A stretch of DNA of 61,548 nucleotides from a virus. Location of the stretch: the IMG/VR virus record IMGVR_UViG_3300009553_000025, positions 1 to 61,548 of that record, one strand, 5' to 3'. Position numbers and translations under genes: made by a program. Under the pieces are notes generated by a model. It was not told the DNA's origin and made no database searches. It saw nothing but the letters and a program-made list of their open reading frames with translations. Below, in pieces: positions 47,335-57,900 of the stretch (position 1 is the stretch's first letter; each line of letters opens with the position of its first letter).

Positions 47335-49825
47335 TACAACTCCTACTATTTATCAAAGCATTATGCCCGTATCGGAAGCGGGAGGTCCTCATGTATTGGA
47401 AGTAGGAACATCCGATCACTTGGACGATTTTGGGGCAGATACTCCGACCGATGCTCTAGACCCGGATGCTCTAGTAGCGGCTGTATTAGCTGTTAAACAA
47501 AAGCGTACAGATTTACTCGACACCATTGCTCGTGAAGCAGAAGGCATGCTCACGAAGCGTATGGGTACCCGAAAGGCCAAAGAGAACCAGTGGCTAGAAG
47601 CCATGCGTATCTACTTGGGCTCCTTGTCTAGCTACAACATCATCACTGGTGACTATCCGTTCGGCACGGTAGATCATCCGTTCGGCTCTCGACAGGATGA
47701 CTCTGCGGTACACCGTCCTGAGTTTAACATCATTCGCCAGAAGTGTAACATGGCGATTGCCACGACCATTGCACATCAGTTTGCGGTTGGGGACAAGAAC
47801 TGGGATATCCGACCCCCGCAAGTAATCGACATTGACCCGCAAGACCTCCAAGCCATGTCCCAGATGGCTGGAATGCAACTCTCTCCATTCGATGCCGCCG
47901 CTATGAAAGCGCGCCTTATGGAGAACGAAATTAGTTACCACCTAGACGAAACGAACTATGCCCTAGAGTGCCGCAAGGCAATGGCAGATCGAGTCATCTA
48001 CGGTACCGGCATTATGAAGAAGCCGTTTAACGCCGGGAAGCTTAAGAAGTCCTACGTTAAGCAGCAGACCTCTGATGGACAGGTTGTGTGGGTTCCTAAG
48101 CTAACGGCTGAGAAGATTCCGTGTGTGTACCGTGTTAATCTGTGGTACGCATTCCCGGACGATAGTGTCACGGAGATAGACAAGGCAGAAGACTTCATCG
48201 AAGTCCATCCCATGTCGAAGACGGAACTTAGTGAGCTTTTGTCTCACCCCGGCTATGCCGGCTTTGAGCAAGAACTTGCCGACTGTCTTAAGGAAGAACC
48301 GCGTCAGTACACGAACTCTCCGTTCAACGATCCGGCTTATCTTACTCAAGGTATCAACCTTCTCAAGAATAAGTATCTAGTCATTGAACGCCACGGTCCG
48401 ATCAAGAAAGAGGACCTCAACATTCTCGGACTCACGGTTCCGTATGAATCACCTACGGATGAAGTATACGCCGAAGTTTGGGTTTGCAACAGCCGTGTTA
48501 TTCGTTTGCAGCTTAGCGCCATTGAAGGCTCTAATAAAGTCCCCTATACGGCTTGCGTGTGGGAAGCTGATCCAGCCACTATTTTCGGCTTCGGCATCCC
48601 GATGCTCGCTCGTGACCAACAACGTGTAGTCAACGAAACGTACAAGATGGTCTTGGACAACGCCGGTATCTCGGCTGGCCCACAAGTTGTAGTCGATACA
48701 ACGATCATCAAACCGGCTGAAGGCGGTATGGAATGTACCCCGTTCAAGGTCTGGTTGGCCAATGATTACGGCGCGGATACCACGAAAGCTATTCAATTCT
48801 TCATGCCCGACAACGCTGTTGAGCAGCTGTCCGGACTTATTTCTTTGGCGCGGGGCTTCGCAGACGAAGAATCTAGCATCAATCTTTTGACCAATACGGC
48901 TCCGGCTGGCGGCGTAGATTCGGCCACAGGTCAGGCGTTAATTGATGAGAATGCTATGGCCCCTCTCTTCTACAAGAGTGAGGAATGGGACGACAACATC
49001 ACACGTCAGATCATCCAGTCTATGTATGACTGGGAGATGCAGTACAACCCCAAGGACGAAATCAAGGGTACCTACTGTATCGATGTTCGTACTACCACAG
49101 CCTATGCTCGCGGTCTAGTCGAACAGCAAAAGCTTACGCAGCTGTTCCAAGAAGTTGCTCAGGGCTCGCCCATCTCTGAGTGGATTAACATGGATGAACT
49201 AATTCAAGCTCGTCTCAGCACGATGCACCTTCCGTGGTCTGGCGTTATTCGCTGCCCACAGGAAGTTATGCAAGAGCGTCAACAGAAGGCACAGCAGCCG
49301 CCTCCGCCTGATCCGAATATGATTAAGGCCCAAGCATTGGTTGAACAGAACGAGATTGCCAAACAGAAGTTGCAGCTCGAACAGGCTCAGTTTAATTGGC
49401 AACAGCAACAGCACGTCCAAGACAAGCAGATCGATACATCGCTCCAGTTCCAGACTCTCCAGTCCGAAGAGAAGCGCCACGCTATGGACTTGCAAAGCTC
49501 GTTGGTTACAGCCGGCGTCCAGAAACACGCTACCGATATTGCGGCAGCTACTCAAGCTCACCAAGCTAATGTTAAACTCGTTGGTTCAGGTATGCAAGAG
49601 AGCACTAAACGTGCAGTGGCAGCCTCTAAGGCTCAGCAACATCAAGCTACTATTCAGTCACACGAGCAGATAGCTTATTCCAAGATTGCCTCGGAAGAAC
49701 GTAAGTCTCACGAGAAAGCAATGATGGATTTGAGATTGCACGCACGAGACAATGCGGCTCCTCGTAAGACTGAAGTACCTAATCGCAATCTAACCGAACA
49801 CAACGCTAAACCAAGAGGACAATAA
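47327..49825 (+). CDS. portal protein
   Basis: An 832-aa protein directly after the terminase, with typical portal features: MRIYLGSLSSYNIITGDYPFG, NIIRQKCNMAIATTIAHQ, VNLWYAFPDDSVTEIDKAE, and a C-terminal third that is Gln-rich coiled coil (about 650-800). Length and helical tail resemble P22-like portals. Forms the dodecameric ring through which DNA enters and leaves. Overlaps the nuclease gene by eight bases. Confidence 0.85.
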   Translation: MSDTTPTIYQSIMPVSEAGGPHVLEVGTSDHLDDFGADTPTDALDPDALVAAVLAVKQKRTDLLDTIAREAEGMLTKRMGTRKAKENQWLEAMRIYLGSLSSYNIITGDYPFGTVDHPFGSRQDDSAVHRPEFNIIRQKCNMAIATTIAHQFAVGDKNWDIRPPQVIDIDPQDLQAMSQMAGMQLSPFDAAAMKARLMENEISYHLDETNYALECRKAMADRVIYGTGIMKKPFNAGKLKKSYVKQQTSDGQVVWVPKLTAEKIPCVYRVNLWYAFPDDSVTEIDKAEDFIEVHPMSKTELSELLSHPGYAGFEQELADCLKEEPRQYTNSPFNDPAYLTQGINLLKNKYLVIERHGPIKKEDLNILGLTVPYESPTDEVYAEVWVCNSRVIRLQLSAIEGSNKVPYTACVWEADPATIFGFGIPMLARDQQRVVNETYKMVLDNAGISAGPQVVVDTTIIKPAEGGMECTPFKVWLANDYGADTTKAIQFFMPDNAVEQLSGLISLARGFADEESSINLLTNTAPAGGVDSATGQALIDENAMAPLFYKSEEWDDNITRQIIQSMYDWEMQYNPKDEIKGTYCIDVRTTTAYARGLVEQQKLTQLFQEVAQGSPISEWINMDELIQARLSTMHLPWSGVIRCPQEVMQERQQKAQQPPPPDPNMIKAQALVEQNEIAKQKLQLEQAQFNWQQQQHVQDKQIDTSLQFQTLQSEEKRHAMDLQSSLVTAGVQKHATDIAAATQAHQANVKLVGSGMQESTKRAVAASKAQQHQATIQSHEQIAYSKIASEERKSHEKAMMDLRLHARDNAAPRKTEVPNRNLTEHNAKPRGQ

Positions 49826-50032
49826 GTGGCTGTCAACTTCCAGTCGGATGACTGGCATTTTGCAAAACAGTTTTGTGACAAACGTCTTGTAGATTTCCGT
49901 CGAATCATGGAAAACCCAGATAAAACATACAAAGAGAATTTGATAGCCTTGGGACGTATCCTAGCCTATCGTGAGTTTCTTAACCTGCCGACATCAGCAT
50001 TTTCTGAGTCTGCTCTAACCAAAGGTAAATAA
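49826..50032 (+). CDS. small hypothetical protein (68 aa)
   Basis: GTG start directly after the portal stop: MAVNFQSDDWHFAKQFCDKR, helical, ending SALTKGK. Lies between portal and scaffold-like protein; may be a head assembly factor. Not recognised. Confidence 0.65.
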   Translation: MAVNFQSDDWHFAKQFCDKRLVDFRRIMENPDKTYKENLIALGRILAYREFLNLPTSAFSESALTKGK

Positions 50033-50038
50033 CAAATC

Positions 50039-51223
50039 GTGGCAACAGATACTATTAGCTCCACACCGAATTCCGAAGTAGATTTAGATTCACCTGAAGC
50101 ACAGGCTCTATTAGAAAGCGCCTTCAAAGCCGCCTCTCCCGGCGGTTCCGAAATTGCTACATCACCGGCTCCCGCACCTGCTGTCGAAACTACACCGTCT
50201 CCAACTGTTACTGAGGCCGTTAAAGTAGTTGAAGATGCCGAAGCTAAGAAAGTAACAGAAGCAATTGCAAAAGTTGAAGGCGGTACTCCTACGGAGTCCG
50301 TCGCATCAGACACAACTCAATCAGCCCCGACTCCAGCCGCTACTCCAACAGCCGCTGCCGTAGATTGGGCTAAAGACCTCCCAAAAGAGGCACAAGAAAA
50401 AATCCAGCAGCTTCTGATTAATCGCCAAGAGTATCATCAGTGGCGATCTGACTCTGGTAGGCAAGCAGCCCTTCAGGCGAAACTTGCCGAAGCTCGTAGG
50501 GAAGCAGAAGCTCTCCGAGCACGTTTATCGTCGCAGCACATGGATGTCGCGGCTAAGCAAGACGAGCTTAATCAGCTCGAACATTGGAAGGAACTCCTCA
50601 AAGCCGATCCGAACCTAGCCAAAGCCTTTGAAGCCCGCCTCGCTTACGAACGAAAGGACGTAAGGGCCGAAACTAAAGAGCACATCGACGCAACGGTCAA
50701 TCCGCTATATCAGCACACAGAAGCAAGTTACCTAGAGCAGCAACGTGAAGCTCTGGCCGAGCAAGTCCCGAATTACCAAGAGGTCATTAAGAGTCCGGTA
50801 TATCAGTACTGGATTAATAATGTAGCACCTACTGGTCTTCGCCAGATTGCCAACACGTCCAGTGATATCCAAGATGCAGTGTTTGTGATGCGTTCGTACG
50901 CAGAACAAGCTCCGAGCATCTACAATCACATGGTTACGAGTGGTATGATCCAAGGACAACCTTACTCCGCCCATCAGCAGCAAACACAAGCCCAAGCTCC
51001 GGCGGTATCCGCCGCTTCTAGTGTTGCCGACCAAGTGGCCCAAAGCCGACAAGAAAGAGTACAGGCCGCACCCGTAGTCACTACAGCCCACAATCCGATT
51101 GCTACCAGTTCTGGCGGAAGCCAAGTTAGTAGCCGTATTGGGGACCTAATTGATATTGATAACCCAGCTGTAGCGGCCATGTTTGCGGACGCCTACAATA
51201 AAGCCCGACACCGTTCGGGATAA
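50039..51223 (+). CDS. scaffolding-like head protein (394 aa)
   Basis: GTG start without a visible Shine-Dalgarno. The N-terminal 110 residues are Ala/Pro/Thr-rich and probably disordered, the centre (about 125-240) is charged coiled coil (LQAKLAEARREAEALRARLS), and the C-terminus is Gln/Ala-rich. Position between portal and capsid and the composition fit a scaffold. No protease motif. Confidence 0.7.
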   Translation: MATDTISSTPNSEVDLDSPEAQALLESAFKAASPGGSEIATSPAPAPAVETTPSPTVTEAVKVVEDAEAKKVTEAIAKVEGGTPTESVASDTTQSAPTPAATPTAAAVDWAKDLPKEAQEKIQQLLINRQEYHQWRSDSGRQAALQAKLAEARREAEALRARLSSQHMDVAAKQDELNQLEHWKELLKADPNLAKAFEARLAYERKDVRAETKEHIDATVNPLYQHTEASYLEQQREALAEQVPNYQEVIKSPVYQYWINNVAPTGLRQIANTSSDIQDAVFVMRSYAEQAPSIYNHMVTSGMIQGQPYSAHQQQTQAQAPAVSAASSVADQVAQSRQERVQAAPVVTTAHNPIATSSGGSQVSSRIGDLIDIDNPAVAAMFADAYNKARHRSG

Positions 51224-51263
51224 CCACGTTAATCTAACTTAAACCAAAAGGGAAAGATAGCAT

Positions 51264-52268
51264 ATGGCTACTTTTACAACTTATGGAGACGTTAGCCCAC
51301 GCGTAGGCATTGTTGCTGTTGCAAAGATGCTTGCTCGTATCGAACCTATCATTGTTCTTGATAAGTTCGGGCTCGTAACTCCAATGCCCAAAAACAAGGG
51401 CGAAACAATCAAATGGCGTCGCATCCGTCCGCTCGCCGTTTCTACTACCAACCTGACGGAAGGCGTGACTCCGCCTGCTTCCCAGCTGCAGTATGATGAC
51501 ATCACGACTGCGATTGGCGAATTTGGTGGATTCATTCAGATCACCGATAAGATTGCAGACCTGCACGAAGATCGTGTCCTCGACGATGCTATGACCGCTC
51601 TTGCGGATCAGGCGGCTTCGACGAAGGAAATGATTATCTGGGGTGTGTTGCGCGGCGGCACGAACGTACTGTATTCAAACGGTGCGGCTCGTTCCTCGGT
51701 CAATACCCCGCTTGATCTCGACTTGCTGCGTGCGGCTGTTCAGACCCTGAAACGCAATCACGCGCGTAAGGTCACTGAGCGTCTCAGCGCGTCGGTGAAC
51801 ATTGCTACCGAGCCGGTCAACAGCTCGTTTGTGTGCGTCGCACATGTAGACTTGGAACGTGATTTTCGCGAGTGCAACTCGTTCGTTCCGGTTGAAAAGT
51901 ACGGCACCCAGAAACCGCTCGATCCGGAATGGGAGATTGGTAAGGTTGAGGAACTGCGTATTATCCTCTCGCCCCAGCTCTCTCCGTTCCTTGCGGCCGG
52001 TAGCGCGACTCTCAATGGTATGATTTCCAACGGCGGTGCTAACGTCGATGTGTATCCTATCATTGTGTTCGGTAAAGAGGCTTATGGCACTGTCCCGCTG
52101 AAGGGCGCTTCCGCTGTTGAAATGGCGGTCAAGAATCCGAAGATGGGCGAGCCGACTGATCCTCTGGGCCAGCGCGGGTTTGTGGCATGGAAGATGTGGT
52201 ATCAGGCTGTTCGTCTCAACGAGCAGTGGATGGTCCGCGTTGAAACTGCCGCGACTCAGGTTAGCTAA
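51264..52268 (+). CDS. major capsid protein (N4-gp56 family)
   Basis: A 334-aa protein with the pattern of the N4-gp56 major capsid family: VGIVAVAKMLARIEPIIVLD, KGETIKWRRIRPLAVSTT, NLTEGVTPPASQLQYDDI, and YPIIVFGKEAYGTVPL near the end. Codon use is GC-richer and more regular than in neighbours, as in highly expressed genes. A GGGAAAGATAG stretch precedes the ATG. HK97-type fold expected. Confidence 0.9.
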   Translation: MATFTTYGDVSPRVGIVAVAKMLARIEPIIVLDKFGLVTPMPKNKGETIKWRRIRPLAVSTTNLTEGVTPPASQLQYDDITTAIGEFGGFIQITDKIADLHEDRVLDDAMTALADQAASTKEMIIWGVLRGGTNVLYSNGAARSSVNTPLDLDLLRAAVQTLKRNHARKVTERLSASVNIATEPVNSSFVCVAHVDLERDFRECNSFVPVEKYGTQKPLDPEWEIGKVEELRIILSPQLSPFLAAGSATLNGMISNGGANVDVYPIIVFGKEAYGTVPLKGASAVEMAVKNPKMGEPTDPLGQRGFVAWKMWYQAVRLNEQWMVRVETAATQVS

Positions 52269-52286
52269 TTAGAGGAGTATTAAATA

Positions 52287-52874
52287 ATGGCTACTACCTA
52301 CAAAACTAACGTATATCTTGAGAATGCTAATGCCCGTCCGGACAGTCAGAACGAGTGTGAAGAACTCACTGCTACTATCTTGTTTCCTGACGGCGCACAG
52401 CCAGTCAGTGGCGACGTTATCAAACTCTGCAAAATCGGCGAAAATGTTGAAATCACGGCGTACGAACTTGTCCTCGATAAGTTCGATTCCAATGGCACGG
52501 CTGCCCTTGCGGGTAAGCTGGGCATCACCGCGAGTGATGCTTGCCTGATCGCGGCCTCTACTGTCCTCCAGACCAATACTACGGGCGCTAAAACGTTCGC
52601 AGCTGTGGGCGGAGATGTGGCGACTAGCGGTGGTTTCGCAGTTAAGCCGTTCCCGGTGCAGACCACTGCTCAGGACGTGTTGCTGACCTTCTCGGCCAGC
52701 GCCGGTACTGCTTATACGACTGGTGATCGTAAGATCACTGTTCGCATTAAGTACCAGTATGCGTATCCTGACCAGTATGTGACTGGTGTGACTGGTGTTT
52801 CCTCAACGAATCTGTTGGGCACCAAGAGCACGTCGCAGGCTGTAGTTTACACCTACAACGGTAACGCTCCGTAA
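52287..52874 (+). CDS. probable capsid-associated protein (195 aa)
   Basis: Starts at ATG 52287 after AGAGGAG. MATTYKTNVYLENANARPDS and a beta-rich rest with IRIKYQYAYPDQYV-like residues. It is encoded between the capsid gene and a terminator with the same codon bias as the capsid, so it is likely a decoration or abundant head protein. Not recognised. Confidence 0.7.
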   Translation: MATTYKTNVYLENANARPDSQNECEELTATILFPDGAQPVSGDVIKLCKIGENVEITAYELVLDKFDSNGTAALAGKLGITASDACLIAASTVLQTNTTGAKTFAAVGGDVATSGGFAVKPFPVQTTAQDVLLTFSASAGTAYTTGDRKITVRIKYQYAYPDQYVTGVTGVSSTNLLGTKSTSQAVVYTYNGNAP

Positions 52875-52925
52875 AATAGCATAGTTTTACATCTCTTAAT
52901 TCCAAGAGGTGCAACCACAACGAAA

Positions 52926-52953
52926 CCGGGCGGCTTTATTGTCGCCCGGCTTT
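52926..52953 (+). terminator. possible intrinsic terminator after the capsid genes
   Basis: CCGGGCG / CGCCCGG (7 bp) with a ten-base loop, then CTTT. The T-run is short, so it is probably a partial terminator that lowers expression downstream of the capsid. Another hairpin (CATCTCTT / AAGAGGTG) lies at 52891-52912. Confidence 0.55.
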
Positions 52954-52968
52954 CCGAAGGACACATAA

Positions 52969-53589
52969 ATGGACACTCGTAACGAATACCTGAAAGAATT
53001 TCGCGAAAGCCTCTCGAAGCTGGGCATTGCGGAACTGCGTGGAAAAGCTTCCAAGAATTTCGGTATCAAACTTACTCGCGACTGGACTAAAGATGATATT
53101 ATTGAAGCGGTGATGCAACACATCTCCAAGAATAATGTTGCTGACATCGCTGAGGGCGATCTTAAGCCGGGCTACGCTCGTATTAAGTTGATGCCCGTAC
53201 AAGGCGGTCGTACTAACTTCCCAGTGTACACTAACTCTAATGGCTATGAATGTTTCATTCCGATCAATGTAGAGGTTGATGTACCGATCAAGGTTCTTGA
53301 GACCTTGGGACATGCGGAAGAGATGCGCAAAGAAAAGAATGAGTTTGATGAGTACGTCGATAAGATGAGCCTTAGCTACCCTTATCAAGTACTTGCAACT
53401 CGTGATGGGCCTGACCCACGGCCCGGCCTTGAAGTGCGCAGAGAGCAGAAGCTAGCGCCTTATCGCGCCTTCTTCGAGAAGTACGGATATTGGCCTAACT
53501 ACAAGACTCTAATGGCTGCACAGGCGGCTAATGTGAGCTTTAACATGTTCGCATCTCATAGCAACCAAACCCCCGAAACCGAGGAATAA
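52969..53589 (+). CDS. hypothetical head or adaptor protein (206 aa)
   Basis: The start MDTRNEYLKEFRESLSKLGI with KNFGIKLTRDWTKDDIIEAV resembles a SAP-like helical module. A beta-rich middle and PYRAFFEKYGYWPNYKTLMA at the end follow. Lies between capsid and tail adaptor genes. Probably a head protein; not recognised further. Confidence 0.65.
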   Translation: MDTRNEYLKEFRESLSKLGIAELRGKASKNFGIKLTRDWTKDDIIEAVMQHISKNNVADIAEGDLKPGYARIKLMPVQGGRTNFPVYTNSNGYECFIPINVEVDVPIKVLETLGHAEEMRKEKNEFDEYVDKMSLSYPYQVLATRDGPDPRPGLEVRREQKLAPYRAFFEKYGYWPNYKTLMAAQAANVSFNMFASHSNQTPETEE

Positions 53590-53592
53590 TAA

Positions 53593-54915
53593 ATGGCTGG
53601 CACCACGACCTATTTGCAACTGGTGAATAAAGCTATTCAGGAGGCAGGAGTTGATCTTGCCTCTGTTGTTTCTGGCGACTTTCCAGCTGGGACGAATACT
53701 AATGCAATGCTGAATAGATTCATCACTTGGACATCTCGGGCGTGGAAGTCAATTCAACAAGAGTGCTACGACTGGGAATTCATGGAAGAGACGGCGGTAG
53801 TTAATGTCGATCCCGGAATCATGTTTTACAGTCGTAGTACGGATGTTTCAACTTTAGCTCTATTGGGTAACTCCACAGTAAATGTATACGATCAAGATGG
53901 CTCAGTAGCTATTCCTAACCTATCTCTTGGTAACTTTACTGATCTAACTGGTAAGTATACCGGGGTAACCCAAAGTTCTGGAAATGCATTTGGTTATGTC
54001 GATATAGCTGGCACATCTTCTTCTAATCCTATCCAGTTTGCTTTGAAGCCCGGCGCGGAATATGTCATTGCTGCTGGGCCAGTAACTAAAGCAAATACGT
54101 ACGCTTATAATCTTACTGGTGGATCGCACTACACGAACTTTGTAAATAACATCCCAGTTGGCGACTTCGCGGTATGTAGAACCTCCGCTGATAAATTGGT
54201 TGTGCTGGATTCCGGAGATATTGATACTCAAGTTATAGTGTATGCAGATGCTAGCGGGGATGTCCCAGATATGACTGTTCCGCAAACTTTTGTAGACCCT
54301 ACCACCGGCGAAGTGCTCATCTCTTTTGGGGCCCCTACAGGAACCGTTACTCCCTCTACCATTGCCGGACCGATAACCCTATCCTGTTATAATGCGGCAG
54401 GCGGGATTGTGCACAGTTGGAAGAGCTTCAATTTTGATGAAGAGACTGGCTACGGAGATTTCCAAGAGAACATCCAAGAAATAAACAACCAGTCGTTCAA
54501 AATCATCGACTATTATGCGGGCGCTCCGAGCCAAGAACTCCCACTGCCTTTCATGGCTTGGGAAGCTTTCCGTAATGCGTACAGCCAGCCCGCCGCTTAC
54601 CCCGGCACTCCCCGACTAATCACAGAAGATAACACTGGTCGCTGGCAGCTTTATCCGCAGCCCCAGCAACGATACACTCTGAAGTTCGACTACATCCGTA
54701 GACCGCAAATCTTGAGCGCCTATGGCGATATTCCTAAAGGTATCGAAGATGACTTTATGGACATCATCATGTGGCAGACGTTGGTTTATTACGGTGAATA
54801 CGATTCCCAGCCGGGAGTTGTTGTTCGTGCCACCAAGCACTATCGAGACCTTCTCTCTCGTCTAGAACAGAAGAACCGCGAAAAGTTCCACTTAAAGCCT
54901 AAGCGCCTCTGGTAA
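53593..54915 (+). CDS. head-tail adaptor / tail-tube-like protein (440 aa)
   Basis: MAGTTTYLQLVNKAIQEAGV, then FITWTSRAWKSIQQECYDWE: the N-terminal layout is that of adaptor proteins of podovirus tails. A beta-rich insertion (about 90-250) is followed by PLPFMAWEAFRNAYSQPA and LKFDYIRRPQIL in the C-terminal part, again typical. Likely binds the portal. Starts four bases after the preceding stop. Confidence 0.7.
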   Translation: MAGTTTYLQLVNKAIQEAGVDLASVVSGDFPAGTNTNAMLNRFITWTSRAWKSIQQECYDWEFMEETAVVNVDPGIMFYSRSTDVSTLALLGNSTVNVYDQDGSVAIPNLSLGNFTDLTGKYTGVTQSSGNAFGYVDIAGTSSSNPIQFALKPGAEYVIAAGPVTKANTYAYNLTGGSHYTNFVNNIPVGDFAVCRTSADKLVVLDSGDIDTQVIVYADASGDVPDMTVPQTFVDPTTGEVLISFGAPTGTVTPSTIAGPITLSCYNAAGGIVHSWKSFNFDEETGYGDFQENIQEINNQSFKIIDYYAGAPSQELPLPFMAWEAFRNAYSQPAAYPGTPRLITEDNTGRWQLYPQPQQRYTLKFDYIRRPQILSAYGDIPKGIEDDFMDIIMWQTLVYYGEYDSQPGVVVRATKHYRDLLSRLEQKNREKFHLKPKRLW

Positions 54916-54951
54916 GTTTGCTTTCCCAAATTCGAGCACAAGCGAAGAATC

Positions 54952-57900
54952 GTGGCAACAGATAATCTATACACTCCTGAAGTCCTTACCCTCGAAGGGG
55001 GTTTGGACTTTGTTACTCCGCGTACCCAAGCAGCTCCGGGAGCTTTGCTCGACTGCCTGAATTACGAGGTAGCGGATCGCTTGGGCTACAAGCGTATTGA
55101 TGGTATAGATTGGTACGACGGTAGACCTAATGCTTCGTTAGCCTATGAGAGTCTGTATAAAGGCTTGTGGGAAAATGGTGTAGTCGGCCACTTACCGACT
55201 GTTGGCACTTTTTTGTACTTGACCACTTCATCTTCGTCTGCCGGAAGTTTTGGGGCTCCTAGTGACACCTTCGCCTATGTAACTGCTATCACTGCAGTTA
55301 GTACTACTTCAGAAGAAGTAGAATTTGTAGTATTCAATACGGATATATTTTACAAGGTAGTACGTGATCCGACTCTAGTGATTAGAAGTTCGGCTTCCCC
55401 TACGGGGTCCGGCAATCTTACGGGGGTAACTAATCAATGGTTGTATGACGGAGATACTTTAGTCTCCCAGAGAGTGGCTGATGCAGTAACTGCGTATCAG
55501 TCCATAATGAACAACACTAGTGCTTGCCCACTAACTGGCAATGGGGCAGCTAATCTTGTTCCGGGGCTAAACTACTACAAAAACAATCTATACGCCATAC
55601 AGGACATTGCGTATTTCTATTTTGATACCGGTAGTTTAACTGACACCATAATCAATAGCCTATTGCCGAATGATAAACTCCATTATTCCACCTATGATTT
55701 TTTGGTGCGAGATGTAGAGATACTAAGTGGTTCGTGGGCAGATGGTAATGCGACCGGAATTGTTTACGTATCGTTTCTGGGCACTAATGATGGTGGTGGG
55801 TTTGTAGCTGGCGGTGTGCAGGGCACGGCTTGGGCAGCCTTAGCGGCCATTCCTGATCTATCTAATATGAGCGTAATCCGTGGCGGCGGACCGACCACTA
55901 TAGCGAACGCTTTGAGAATTAATAGTGCCTTGACTAACGGCACAGTAGCCATTAGTACTACTAATCCAGTTAAGTATGCATCTCTTCTTAAGGCCAACAC
56001 GATTACCGATCTTGAGTTCATCGATAATGCCGAAGATAACGTTGGCTGGCAGGAAGTTGAATTGGGATATATGTTCCAATTCGGTGCAGCCACAACTAAT
56101 TCGAGTACAACTGGGGCCCCTACTCAACCCGTACGCACTACATCTCCTGTAGCTGCACAGGTAACTAGCACTCTCACAACAGAGGGCTTTGCTCCAGCCG
56201 GTACTGGCAATGTAACTGATTCGCGCAGTATTCTGACCTTTTCTCATACAGCATCGGCTATAACCATAGCTTCGATGATAACTGCGGCTAGTTCTAACCA
56301 TCGCCCGTACGGTGGTAACGGAAATGCTGCCACCGACCCAGCTCAGTGCCTCACCCAATTGGTAACTGGTGCCGTTAATGAGGCCACATACGGGGCGGTA
56401 GCTATCTTTGGCGCGACTGGCGGAGTGACGTACAATAACTCTGAAGAGTACGTTCTAAAGAACTTTACCTTTCCAGAAGTTCCAGATGATGCCATCATTC
56501 TAGGTATCACAGTGGATGTAGGTGGCTATAGCATGCCCACGGGCGGTTATGGCGGCACTACTTACTCATCCCAGATTGCCGTACGTCTGCAGACAGATAG
56601 CCCATCTAGTTCATCTCTTACTCCGCAAATCTCCACTCCTAAGAACTCTGTTATCAGCGGTTCTTCGGTAACTCCAGCTGTCTTGGATAAAGTCACCAAT
56701 CTCGGTATAGCTAATTGTGTACATTTTGTAATAGGAGGAGCTAGCGACACATGGGGCTTGACCTCACTTACCCCGGCTCTCCTGTCCACTTTACAAGTGC
56801 GCCTGTCAACCACCGTCTATAACAATCACGGGGCCGGTGTTGCAGCTGCCGGTATTACTGGTGTGCGTGTAACGGTGTACTACACCAAATCCTCATCCGT
56901 GTTTTACTTCAATAATGGAATTGATGATGTTGTTGGCACGATTACCAATACGTACGTAGATAATGGGCAGGTTTGGACTGACGGCTCTACTGGTACCATG
57001 CAGGTTATCGATGTAAAACCGTATTCAACGGCTACTCGTAATAGAATTCAATCGGGAGATACTATCTACATTCTTCCGGGAGGCTCAGGAACAGTAGGAC
57101 AAAAGGCAGTAGCGACCGTATCAAATGACATGTACTTCGCCGGACTTCCGTCTAGCGCAGTCTTGAATCAGAACTCTTCTCGATACGAGTTCGTTAATGC
57201 AAACTTCTACGCTAACGCTGATTGGGAAGCTATGTACGGCGTTAGTGGTGCTGGCCCGGCATTCTCGTATGATGCGTTCTATTTCCACTACATCTTTACT
57301 GGCACACCAGCGGCATTAGAGAAACCTCGGCACGTCGCGACGCACAATGAACACCTTGTATTGGCGTATCAATCTGGATCGTTCATCGCATCAGCAGCTG
57401 GATCGCCTGAAGACTTCAGTGGCTTAGATGGCGCTACGGAATTCAGTACTGGAGACTACATAACCGGATTGCTCAAGCTAGATGGCACTACTCTTGGAGT
57501 ATTCTGCAAGAACTCTATCTGGGGCATTAGTGGCACGGATAGTACTACGTGGTCACAGAATATTCTCTCCCCACATGAGGGGGCCATTGAGTATACCATA
57601 GTTGATGCCGGTAGGCCTATCTATTGTACGTATCGCGGTATCTCGACCTTTGTTCCATCAGCCGGTTATGGTAACTTCACAGCAGGTCGCTTGAGTGCTA
57701 ACATCACTCCGTGGCTGTTACCGCGTTTGACCGGAGATGTTCAGTCTTTAGATGTTTCATCTATTGTGCTGAGTGGTAAAGGCCGTCCTCCCAATGCTGC
57801 TGTTAGTAGTAGCCCCATCTGCGCATATCCAGTTAAAAGTAAGAATCAATACCGTGTTGTTTTTAGGGATGGATATGAGCTTATCTTAACTATGGCCGGA

